A DNA stretch of 8,263 nucleotides. It comes from Pseudonocardiales bacterium (GTDB lineage: Bacteria; Actinomycetota; Actinomycetes; Mycobacteriales; Jatrophihabitantaceae). The position numbers and the translations under genes were made by a program. Positions 1 to 5,524 of the stretch are shown one piece after another. The notes beneath the pieces were generated by a model that saw only the letters and a program-made list of their open reading frames with translations, was not told the DNA's origin and did not search any database. The stretch is taken from positions 1-8,263 of the forward strand of contig JAVEEO010000149.1 of NCBI GenBank assembly GCA_030840415.1, in the 5' to 3' direction. How positions within the stretch are numbered: the first letter of the stretch is position 1; every line of letters starts with the position of its first letter.

Positions 1-460
1 CCGACTCGGTGGCCAGCAGCCGCGCGACCGCCTCCGCGGCCAGCGCCGGATCGGCGACCAGCTCGATCCGCCAGACCGAGGCGTGCATCTGCTCGGCCAG
101 CGTTCCGGGCCGGCAGTCCTCGACGTCGACGGCCCGCACGATGTCCAGGCCCTCGGGCAGCACCGCGTCCAGGGCGGCCCGGACCTGCTCGGGCTCGCAG
201 CGGCGGGCCAGCGCGATCTCCAGGTACTCCGCCTCCGAGCCCACCCCGGTCGGGGAGGCACCGACATAGCTGATCCGGGGGTGCGGATGGAAGCCGGCCG
301 AGTACGACATCGGCACCTCGGCCCGGCGCAGCGAGCGCTCGAAGGCCCGGGCGAAGTCCCGGTGTGAGCAGAACCGCAGCCGGCCGCGCTTGGCGTACTG
401 CAGCCTGATCCGCTGCACCGGCGCGACGTGCGCCGGGCCTTCCGGTTGCCTGCGAGCCAT
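1..460 (-). CDS. TIGR03936/DUF2344 family radical SAM-associated protein (partial, C terminus beyond window)
   Basis: The gene reads leftward from an ATG at 458-460 and stays open to base 1, giving 153 residues; the C-terminal part is missing. The N-terminal third carries the signature of the DUF2344 family: a Y-x-K-x-G-x-L-R-F segment (residues 22-30), S32-H33-R34-D35, the run F40-E41-R42 ... R45-R46-A47, then Y53-S54-x-G-F-H-P-H-P-R-I-S64. The family is a small standalone domain that accompanies, and in some bacteria is fused to, the TIGR03960 radical SAM protein. Its biochemical role is not established. The start lies 8 bases after the stop of the radical SAM gene, so the two almost certainly share an mRNA. 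A weak GAGG lies within that short gap, overlapping the upstream TGA. In many actinobacteria the next genes are ribonuclease E/G and rplU-rpmA-obg; that is expected, not visible here. The family call is firm; any function would be a guess. Confidence 0.93.
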   Translation of the reverse strand, partial: MARRQPEGPAHVAPVQRIRLQYAKRGRLRFCSHRDFARAFERSLRRAEVPMSYSAGFHPHPRISYVGASPTGVGSEAEYLEIALARRCEPEQVRAALDAVLPEGLDIVRAVDVEDCRPGTLAEQMHASVWRIELVADPALAAEAVARLLATES

Positions 461-468
461 CGAAGGCC

Positions 469-2493
469 TCAGCCCTGCCCGGCCGGGATCGGAGCAGCGG
501 CGACCGGGACGGCCGCCGGCTGGTCGGCCGGGGACAGCAGGGGTGCCTTGGCGATCAGGGGCAGCAGGGTCTTGCCGGTCGGACCGATCTGGATGTCGGT
601 GCCCATCGTCGGGCACACCCCACAGTCGAAGCAGGGCGTCCACCGGCAGTCGTCCTGCTCGTAGCCGGTCAGCGCGTCCTGCCAGTCGTCCCACAGCCAT
701 TGCTTGTCCAGGCCCGAGTCCAGGTGGTCCCAGGGCAGCACCTCGTCGGCGTCGCGTTCCCGGGTGGTGAAGAACCCGATCGACACCCCCAGTGGCGACA
801 GCGCCTGCTCGGCGGCGGCGATCCACCGGGCGTAGGAGAAGTGCTCGCTCCAGCCGTCGAAGCGGGCGCCGTCCCGCCAGGCCTGCTCGATCACCGCGCC
901 GACCCGGCGGTCACCGCGCGAGAGCAGTCCCTCGATCAGCGAGGGCTGACCGTCGTGGTAACGCATGCCGATGTTGCGGCCCAGCGACTTCTCCGAGTTG
1001 ATCGCCGCGCGCAGCTTGCGCAGCCGGTCGTCGACCACCTCGGGCGCGGCCTGGGCGGCCCACTGGAACGGGGTGTGCGGCTTGGGCACGAAGCCACCGA
1101 TCGAGACGGTCGCCTTGATGTCGCGCGAGCCGGTGGCCTGCCGGCCGGCCCGGATCACGTCCTGGGCCATGGTGGCGATCTCCAGGACGTCCTCGTCGGT
1201 CTCGGTCGGCAGTCCGCACATGAAGTAGAGCTTCACCTGGCGCCAGCCCTGGGAGTAGGCGGCGGTGACGGTGTTGATCAGGTCCTGGTGGCTGACCATC
1301 TTGTTGATCACCCTGCGCAGCCGCTCCGAGCCGCCCTCGGGGGCGAAGGTCAGCCCCGAGCGCCGGCCGTTGCGGGAGAACTCGTTGGCCAGGTCGATGT
1401 TGAAGGCGTCCACCCGGGTGGACGGCAGCGACAGCGATACCCGGGAGTCGGCGTAGCGGTCGGCCAACTGCTTGGCCAGCGGCCCGATCTCGGAGTGGTC
1501 GGCGCTGGACAGCGACAGCAGCCCGACCTCCTCGAAGCCGGTGGCGGCCAGGCCCGACTCGACCATCCGGCCGATCCCCTCGACCGAGCGCTCGCGCACC
1601 GGACGGGTGATCATGCCGGCCTGGCAGAACCGGCAGCCCCGGGTGCAGCCGCGGAAGATCTCCACCGACATCCGCTCGTGCACCGACTCGGCCATCGGCA
1701 CCAGCGGCGTCTTGGGATAGGGCCAGGCGTCCAGGTCCATCACGGTGTGCTTGCGCACCCGCTCGGGCACCCGGTCCCGGTTGGGCCGCACCCAGGCCAG
1801 CTGGCCAGCCTCCGGGCCCTCGCTGTCGGCGGGGTGGTAGCCCACGTCGTAGAAGCGCGGCACGTACACCCCGCCGGTCTCGGCCAGCCGGGTGAGCAGC
1901 TCGTCCCGGCCGCCCGGCGAGCCCTCGGCCTTGAAGGCGGCGATCACGTCGGTGATGGCCCCGACGACCTGCTCGCCGTCGCCGAGCACCGCGGCGTCGA
2001 TGAAGTCCGAGATCGGCTCGGGGTTGAAGGCGGCATGCCCGCCGGCCAGCACGATCGGATGGCTGTCGTCGCGGTCGACGGCGTGCAGCGGGATGCCGGC
2101 CAGGTCCAGCGCGGTCAGCATGTTGGTGTAGCCGAGCTCGGTGGAGAAGGAGACGCCGAGCACGTCGAAGGCACCGACCGGGCGGTGGCCGTCCACCGTG
2201 AACTGCGGCAACTCGTGCAGCTTCAGCAGTTTTTCCAAGTCCGGCCAGACGGCGTAGGTCCGCTCGGCGAGGGCGTCGGGACACTCGTTGAGCACCTCGT
2301 ACAGGATCTGCACACCCTGGTTGGGCAGGCCGACCTCGTAGGCGTCGGGGTACATCAGCGCCCACCGGACGACCGCCGAGTCCCAGTCCTTGGTGCGGGC
2401 GTTGAGTTCGCCGCCGACGTACTGGATCGGCTTGCTGACCTGGGTCAGTAGCGGTTCGAGCCGGTCGAAGAGGGAGTCGGGGCTGGTGTTCAC
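469..2493 (-). CDS. TIGR03960 family B12-binding-domain radical SAM protein
   Basis: This is a 674-residue cytosolic protein. Residues 281-293 (RGCTRGCRFCQAG) hold the radical SAM CxxxCxxC motif, Cys283, Cys287 and Cys290, which should ligate a [4Fe-4S] cluster that cleaves S-adenosylmethionine. The N-terminal ~200 residues resemble the Rossmann-like B12-binding region of such enzymes (AYEVGLPNQG at 51-60, VLAGGHAAFNPEP at 148-160, GDGEQ at 171-175) but lack a DxHxxG cobalamin-ligand motif. A second Cys cluster near the C terminus (Cys616, 621, 624, 627) could bind another metal or cluster. The tail after residue 650 is Ala/Pro-rich and looks disordered. The start is GTG at 2491-2493; an in-frame TGA at 2500-2502 rules out anything upstream, and the nearby ATG at 2501-2503 is in another frame. 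No good Shine-Dalgarno is present. The substrate is unknown. It is probably co-transcribed with the following DUF2344 gene. Confidence 0.95.
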   Translation of the reverse strand: MNTSPDSLFDRLEPLLTQVSKPIQYVGGELNARTKDWDSAVVRWALMYPDAYEVGLPNQGVQILYEVLNECPDALAERTYAVWPDLEKLLKLHELPQFTVDGHRPVGAFDVLGVSFSTELGYTNMLTALDLAGIPLHAVDRDDSHPIVLAGGHAAFNPEPISDFIDAAVLGDGEQVVGAITDVIAAFKAEGSPGGRDELLTRLAETGGVYVPRFYDVGYHPADSEGPEAGQLAWVRPNRDRVPERVRKHTVMDLDAWPYPKTPLVPMAESVHERMSVEIFRGCTRGCRFCQAGMITRPVRERSVEGIGRMVESGLAATGFEEVGLLSLSSADHSEIGPLAKQLADRYADSRVSLSLPSTRVDAFNIDLANEFSRNGRRSGLTFAPEGGSERLRRVINKMVSHQDLINTVTAAYSQGWRQVKLYFMCGLPTETDEDVLEIATMAQDVIRAGRQATGSRDIKATVSIGGFVPKPHTPFQWAAQAAPEVVDDRLRKLRAAINSEKSLGRNIGMRYHDGQPSLIEGLLSRGDRRVGAVIEQAWRDGARFDGWSEHFSYARWIAAAEQALSPLGVSIGFFTTRERDADEVLPWDHLDSGLDKQWLWDDWQDALTGYEQDDCRWTPCFDCGVCPTMGTDIQIGPTGKTLLPLIAKAPLLSPADQPAAVPVAAAPIPAGQG

Positions 2494-2501
2494 GGGTTTT
2501 C

Positions 2502-2507
2502 ATGTTA
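2502..2507 (-). promoter_or_regulatory. Candidate -10 element for the radical SAM operon (leaderless start)
   Basis: On the minus strand this reads TAACAT, matching the actinobacterial TANNNT -10 pattern. It ends 8 bases before the GTG start codon, so transcription would begin at or next to the first codon. That fits the lack of a Shine-Dalgarno. No clear -35 hexamer is visible. Position and pattern are seen; promoter activity is inferred. Confidence 0.4.
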
Positions 2508-2534
2508 CGGGCCGGCCGGGGCCAGCGAACCCGA

Positions 2535-2540
2535 CATACT
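2535..2540 (+). promoter_or_regulatory. Candidate -10 element for the exported-protein gene
   Basis: CATACT matches the TATAAT consensus at four of six positions and ends 7 bases before the ATG at 2548, again suggesting a leaderless mRNA. There is no Shine-Dalgarno before that ATG. A -35 at the usual spacing would fall in GC-rich sequence near 2512-2517 and does not resemble TTGACA. The RNA polymerase footprint would overlap that of the divergent promoter at 2502-2507. Confidence 0.33.
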
Positions 2541-2547
2541 GGTTGAC

Positions 2548-3612
2548 ATGCCCCCCGCCGCCCGGCCGCGACGCCGATTGCGCGCCGCCGGCGGTGCCCT
2601 GGCGCTGGCGGTGGTGATTGGCTGCGTGGCGGCCGGCAGCACCCGGACGGCGGGCGGTGACCGGACAGCCACCGGCGGCGTGGCGCTGGCAGCCGCCCGG
2701 TATCCGGTGGACCGGCCGGTGCTGGTCCGGCCCGGCCGGCCGCCGTTGCTCCGCCCGCCCCAGGCCGGCACGCCGCAGGCCGGCACGGCCGGCATCGCCG
2801 GCTGCCCGCTGTTCCCGCCGGACAACCCCTGGCGGCGGGTGATCTCCGGTGCCCCGCTCAACCCGCGCTCGGCCGCCTGGGTGGCCAACATCGGCGGCGG
2901 CCGCTTCCTGCACCCAGATTTTGGCTCGGACCCGTCCTACGGCATCCCGTACAGCGTGGTTCCGGCCGGCCAGCCAGGAGTGCCCATCCGGTTCACCGCC
3001 TACGGCGACGAGAGCGACCCGGGCCCGTACCCGATCCCGTCCGGCGCCCGGATCGAGGCGGGCGGCGACGCGCACGTGCTGGTCGCCTCCGGCGACTGCC
3101 ATCTCTACGAGCTCTACGGCGCAGCCCGCGACGGCAGCGGCTGGACCGCGCAATCCGGCGCGGTCTTCGACCTGCGGTCCAACGCGCTGCGGCCGGCCGG
3201 CTGGACCTCCGCCGACGCGGCCGGACTGCCGATCCTGCCCGGCCTGGTCCGCCGGGACGAGGTGCTGGCCGGGCACATCGATCACGCCCTGCGATTCACC
3301 ATCGCCACCACCCAACGCGGCTACCTCGCTCCGGCCACCCACCAGGCCGGCTCCACCACCGATCCGAACGTCGCCCCGATGGGTGCCCGGTTCCGGCTGA
3401 AGGCCTCCTTCGACCTCAGCCACTATTCCGGCGCGGCCCGGGTCATCCTGCAAGCCTTGAAGACCTACGGCATGTTCGTGGCCGACAACGGCTCGGACTG
3501 GTTCCTGTCCGGTGCCACCGACAGCGGCTGGAACGACGCCGACCTCGACCAGCTCAAGCGGGTGCCCGGCTCGGCCTTCGAGGCAGTCGACACCGGGACG
3601 GTCCAGCACTGA
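2548..3612 (+). CDS. Conserved exported protein of unknown function, probable lipoprotein
   Basis: The product has 354 residues. Residues 1-26 form an export signal: a basic start (RPRRRLR, residues 6-12), a hydrophobic stretch (A13-V23) and V23-I24-G25-C26, which fits a lipobox with Cys26 as the lipidated residue. Cleavage as an ordinary secreted protein is the alternative. Residues ~30-85 are a Pro/Gly/Ala-rich linker containing a duplicated PQAGT. The folded part (~86-350) has strongly conserved-looking blocks: C86-PLFPPDNPW, the acidic turn DESDPGPYPIP (154-164), H176-VLV, DCHLYELY (183-190), FDLRSNALRPAGWTSADAAGLPILPGLVRRDEV (207-239), GHIDHALRFT (242-251), MGARFRLKASFD (278-289) and YGMFVADNGSDWF (307-319). 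From memory these blocks define a widespread family of exported hypothetical proteins, but I know no assigned activity. Cys86 and Cys184 could form a disulphide. The acidic and His residues could form a catalytic or metal site, but this is speculation. The gene is monocistronic and convergent with the CGNR gene. Confidence 0.92.
   Translation: MPPAARPRRRLRAAGGALALAVVIGCVAAGSTRTAGGDRTATGGVALAAARYPVDRPVLVRPGRPPLLRPPQAGTPQAGTAGIAGCPLFPPDNPWRRVISGAPLNPRSAAWVANIGGGRFLHPDFGSDPSYGIPYSVVPAGQPGVPIRFTAYGDESDPGPYPIPSGARIEAGGDAHVLVASGDCHLYELYGAARDGSGWTAQSGAVFDLRSNALRPAGWTSADAAGLPILPGLVRRDEVLAGHIDHALRFTIATTQRGYLAPATHQAGSTTDPNVAPMGARFRLKASFDLSHYSGAARVILQALKTYGMFVADNGSDWFLSGATDSGWNDADLDQLKRVPGSAFEAVDTGTVQH
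2758..2787 (+). repeat. Two in-frame 15-bp tandem repeats (PQAGT x2)
   Basis: CCCCAGGCCGGCACG is followed directly by CCGCAGGCCGGCACG. The copies differ at one base and encode PQAGT-PQAGT (residues 71-80) in the linker between the signal peptide and the folded domain. The unit length equals that of the longer arrays in the next two genes, but the sequence differs. Confidence 0.8.
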
Positions 3613-3624
3613 CCGCTATTCGGT

Positions 3625-3714
3625 GGCCGGTTCGGCGCTGGCCGGTTGCCCGCTGGCCGGTTCGACGCTGACCGGTTACCCGCTGGCCGGTTGCCCGCTG
3701 GCCGGTTCGGCGCG
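3625..3714. repeat. Six 15-bp tandem repeats spanning the end of the CGNR gene
   Basis: The plus strand shows six contiguous 15-base units starting at 3625, 3640, 3655, 3670, 3685 and 3700. The core is GGCCGGTT followed alternately by CGGCGCT-like and GCCCGCT-like ends, so there is also a 30-bp higher period. On the minus strand the array is in frame with the CGNR regulator and encodes EPAS(G/A/V)- and QPAS(G/A)-type pentapeptides. Units at 3655 and 3670 carry extra G-to-A changes; the one at 3678 creates the gene's TAA stop. The array starts 13 bases after the stop of the convergent exported-protein gene. Confidence 0.88.
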
Positions 3715-4239
3715 GCGCGCCCGGTAGGCGGCCACGTTGGCGCGGTTGCCGCAGGTGGCGCCACAGAACCGGCGGGACCGGTTCTTCGACAGGTCGACGT
3801 AGACGTCCTCGCAGTCCTCGCCACCGCAGACCCGCAACCGCCCGAGCTCGTCGATCCGGATCACGTCGGCCATCGCCATGGCCGCCTCGACCGCCATCCG
3901 GTCCGCCAGCGGCGCGTCCTCGGCAGTGGCGTGCACGTGGTAGTCCCACCCGTCGTGCTTGACCAGCTGCGGCAGCGCATGGCGCTCGGCCAGCACCTGG
4001 TTGACGATGTCGACCACGGTGTCCTTGTCGGCCGACCAGAACCGCGCCAGGGTCGGCCGGAGTTCCCGCACGGCGGCCAGCTCCGGCGCGTCCCCCGTGC
4101 GCGGCCCGGTCCACTGCCAGGTGCGGACCAGCTCGTCCAATTCCTCGACGGTGGTGAGCTGGTCCTTGCCGTTGCGGCCGGTGTTCACCAGGCCGGCCGC
4201 GGCTGCCAGCGCCCGCTCGGTGTCATGAGCTAAAAGCAT
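3676..4239 (-). CDS. CGNR zinc-finger / ABATE-domain transcriptional regulator
   Basis: The product has 187 residues. The N-terminal ~125 residues match the ABATE (putative stress-induced regulator) fold: HDTERALAAAAGLVNT at 5-20, then a helical region with DGWDYHVHAT (96-105). The C-terminal zinc finger is complete: Cys138-x4-Cys143, VDLSKNRSRRFC with Cys159, and Cys163-G-N-R166. The family is thought to bind DNA and regulate nearby genes; the ligand is unknown. The ATG at 4237-4239 is preceded by AAGGAG at a 5-base spacing, and the conserved domain begins at once, so the start is secure. Codon 3 is TTA, a rare leucine codon at this GC content. The C-terminal tail (from ~178) is a pentapeptide repeat cut by a TAA; the frame then stays open for 19 more codons to a TAG at 3616-3618. 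It is divergent from the EamA transporter, its likely target. Autoregulation is suggested by inverted repeats over its promoter. Confidence 0.93.
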   Translation of the reverse strand: MLLAHDTERALAAAAGLVNTGRNGKDQLTTVEELDELVRTWQWTGPRTGDAPELAAVRELRPTLARFWSADKDTVVDIVNQVLAERHALPQLVKHDGWDYHVHATAEDAPLADRMAVEAAMAMADVIRIDELGRLRVCGGEDCEDVYVDLSKNRSRRFCGATCGNRANVAAYRARRAEPASGQPASG

Positions 4240-4240
4240 G

Positions 4241-4269
4241 TTGACTCCTTACGGCTACTCGACTAACGT
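4241..4269 (+). promoter_or_regulatory. Candidate promoter for the EamA transporter gene
   Basis: TTGACT at 4241-4246 matches the -35 consensus at five of six positions. After exactly 17 bases comes TAACGT at 4264-4269, which fits TANNNT. Transcription would start near 4276 and leave a leader of about 83 bases before the ATG at 4359. The -35 overlaps the regulator's Shine-Dalgarno region, and the -10 lies in the inverted repeat at 4264-4278. The pattern is seen; activity is inferred. Confidence 0.45.
4245..4250 (-). promoter_or_regulatory. Strong Shine-Dalgarno site of the CGNR regulator
   Basis: The minus strand reads AAGGAG, a perfect match to the anti-Shine-Dalgarno core, 5 bases before the ATG. 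It fixes the start and contrasts with the apparently leaderless starts at 2493 and 2548. Confidence 0.85.
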
Positions 4270-4278
4270 CGGACGTAA
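4264..4278. promoter_or_regulatory. Near-perfect 15-bp palindrome, candidate operator
   Basis: TAACGTC-G-GACGTAA: 7-base arms with six of seven positions complementary around a single central base. It overlaps the candidate -10 of the EamA promoter and the predicted start points of both divergent transcripts. This is where a repressor, most simply the CGNR protein, could act. It shares TAA with the neighbouring inverted repeat, so the two sites abut. Confidence 0.5.
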
Positions 4279-4303
4279 CGAGCATAGACCTTTTTGCTCA
4301 TTA
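4276..4303. promoter_or_regulatory. Inverted repeat with 9-bp arms, candidate operator
   Basis: TAACGAGCA (4276-4284) and TGCTCATTA (4295-4303) are inverted copies matching at eight of nine positions, separated by 10 bases. The arm centres are 19 bases apart, close to two helical turns, which suits a dimeric DNA-binding protein. The region is much more AT-rich than its surroundings. The left arm overlaps the regulator's candidate -10. A transcript hairpin is the alternative, but there is no reason for a terminator here. Confidence 0.5.
4281..4286 (-). promoter_or_regulatory. Candidate -10 element for the CGNR regulator
   Basis: The minus strand reads TATGCT, matching TATAAT at four positions and the TANNNT pattern. 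A start near 4274 would give a leader of about 35 bases containing the AAGGAG site. The -35 region (around 4304-4309) is poor, so an activator or a -10-dependent promoter is possible. The element overlaps the left arm of the inverted repeat at 4276-4303. Confidence 0.42.
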
Positions 4304-4358
4304 CACGCTAGATCCGAGGCCCGCCCGCCTCGCGGTCGACAACGAACGGACCCGTGAC

Positions 4359-5477
4359 ATGCAGCTCGCCACCCGCCAGCCCAGCGGCCTGGGCACCGCA
4401 CTGCTGTCCGCCGCCGCCTTCGGCACCTCAGGCGCCTTCGCCACTGCCCTGATCGGCGCCGGCTGGACGCCTGCCGCGGCGGTGACCGCGCGCCTGCTGG
4501 TGGCCGCGGGGGTACTGACCATTCCCGCCCTGATCATGCTGCGGGGCAGGTTCGGCGTGCTCGTGCAGGAGGGTCGCAGCATCGCCGGGTACGGCGTGAT
4601 GGCCATCGCGGTCGCCCAGCTGTGCTACTTCAACGCCGTCGCCCGGCTGTCGGTCGGCGTCGCCCTGCTGCTGGAGTACCTCGGCATCCTGCTGGTCGTC
4701 GGCTGGCTGTGGCTGCGACACGGGCACCGGCCGCGGCGGCTGACGGTGGCCGGCGCGGTCGCGGCGATCCTCGGGCTGGCACTGGTGCTGGACGTGGCCG
4801 GCGGCCACCACCTCGACCCGAGCGGAGTGCTCTGGGGACTGGGCGCGGCGGTCGGGCTGGCGGTGTACTTCGTGGTCTCGGCACAGGCCGATTCCGCACT
4901 GCCGCCGATCACGATGGCCTGGGCAGGGATGGCGGTGGGCAGCCTCTGCCTGGTGGTGGTCGGGGTCCTCGGGGTGGTGCCGATCTCGGCCAGCACCGCC
5001 GATGTGCAGTTCCTGCACTACCGGACCAGCTGGCTGGTGCCGGTGCTCGGGATCTCGCTGGTAGCGGCGGTCTTCGCCTACGCCGCGGGGATCACCGCCG
5101 CCCGGACGCTGGGCGCGAAGCTCTCGGCCTTCGTCGGCCTGAGCGAGGTGCTGTTCGCGGTGCTGTTCGCCTGGTTGCTGCTCGGCCAACTGCCCAGCAC
5201 GTCGCAGATCGTCGGCGGCGCGTTCATCGTCGGCGGGGTCGCCCTGGTGCAGTGGGACGAGTTGCGCGAGGCCGGGTCGGGCACGGCCGAATCGGCCACG
5301 AACGAGTCGGCCACGAACGGAGCGGGCACGAACGGGGCGGGCACGAACGGGGCGGGCGCGAACGGGTCGGGCCCAGATGGGTTGCCCACCGCGGTCCGCA
5401 CGGCCGCAGGCGGGCAGACCGGTGCCGTCGCTGCCCTGGGCCGCCCGCTGGTCGCCGCCGAGCCGGACTGCGGCTAG
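4359..5477 (+). CDS. EamA/DMT-superfamily transporter with pentapeptide-repeat tail
   Basis: The product has 372 residues with ten predicted membrane helices at roughly 11-33, 38-60, 74-95, 97-119, 127-146, 155-174, 184-207, 224-246, 251-275 and 281-298. These form the two five-helix EamA repeats of drug/metabolite transporters. Typical features are AFGTSGAFA in helix 1, ARLLVAAG in helix 2, FNAVARLSVGVALLLEYLGILLV (91-113), and S262-E263-V-L-F-A-V-L-F-A-W-L-L-L-G-Q in helix 9, where family members usually have GE at the end. The family exports small metabolites, amino acids or drugs; the substrate cannot be read here. After helix 10 the protein has an unusual soluble tail of about 70 residues, including six pentapeptides (311-340). 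The ATG at 4359 has no good Shine-Dalgarno; the first helix follows closely, so the start is plausible. It is divergent from the CGNR regulator, which probably controls it. Confidence 0.93.
   Translation: MQLATRQPSGLGTALLSAAAFGTSGAFATALIGAGWTPAAAVTARLLVAAGVLTIPALIMLRGRFGVLVQEGRSIAGYGVMAIAVAQLCYFNAVARLSVGVALLLEYLGILLVVGWLWLRHGHRPRRLTVAGAVAAILGLALVLDVAGGHHLDPSGVLWGLGAAVGLAVYFVVSAQADSALPPITMAWAGMAVGSLCLVVVGVLGVVPISASTADVQFLHYRTSWLVPVLGISLVAAVFAYAAGITAARTLGAKLSAFVGLSEVLFAVLFAWLLLGQLPSTSQIVGGAFIVGGVALVQWDELREAGSGTAESATNESATNGAGTNGAGTNGAGANGSGPDGLPTAVRTAAGGQTGAVAALGRPLVAAEPDCG
5289..5378 (+). repeat. Six 15-bp tandem repeats in the transporter tail
   Basis: Units start at 5289, 5304, 5319, 5334, 5349 and 5364. 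They encode ESATN, ESATN, GAGTN, GAGTN, GAGAN and GSGPD (residues 311-340). Units one and two differ at one base, as do three and four and then four and five; the last is diverged. The array is in frame in the hydrophilic tail after the last membrane helix, so copy-number change would alter only tail length. The unit count (six) and length (15 bp) equal those of the CGNR-gene array, but the sequences are unrelated. Confidence 0.88.
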
Positions 5478-5502
5478 GGCCCGACCCGGGGACCCCACCC
5501 GA

Positions 5503-5524
5503 CCAAGGGCTCAGGCGGCCTTGG
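5503..5524. terminator. Weak inverted repeat between convergent EamA and DUF1501 genes
   Basis: CCAAGG (5503-5508) and CCTTGG (5519-5524) form six perfect pairs around a 10-base loop that contains the DUF1501 stop codon. Only 33 bases separate the two convergent stops, so a shared bidirectional terminator is expected here. There is no T-run on either side and the stem is short, so this is a weak candidate. Confidence 0.2.

Noticed and set aside
700..2451. 583-codon plus-strand open frame opposite the radical SAM gene
   Set aside because: It is antisense to a clear radical SAM protein and has the His/Gly/Val/Pro-rich composition typical of a mirror frame in GC-rich DNA, with no recognisable domain.
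2508..2520. GGCCGGCC palindrome between the divergent genes as an operator
   Set aside because: GGCCGGCC-type sequences are frequent throughout this very GC-rich window, including inside genes, so it has no special weight.
2500..3609. 369-codon minus-strand open frame opposite the exported-protein gene
   Set aside because: It is the antisense shadow of a gene with a signal peptide and conserved blocks; its own translation is low complexity.
5078..5401. Minus-strand frame with a striking FVPAP repeat
   Set aside because: The repeat is only the reverse reading of the 15-bp array in the EamA tail; the frame lies antisense to transmembrane helices and has no start context.
5478..5510. Strong bidirectional terminator between convergent EamA and DUF1501
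   Set aside because: Only short GC runs and a six-pair stem overlapping the stop codon are present, with no T-tract; listed only as a weak candidate.
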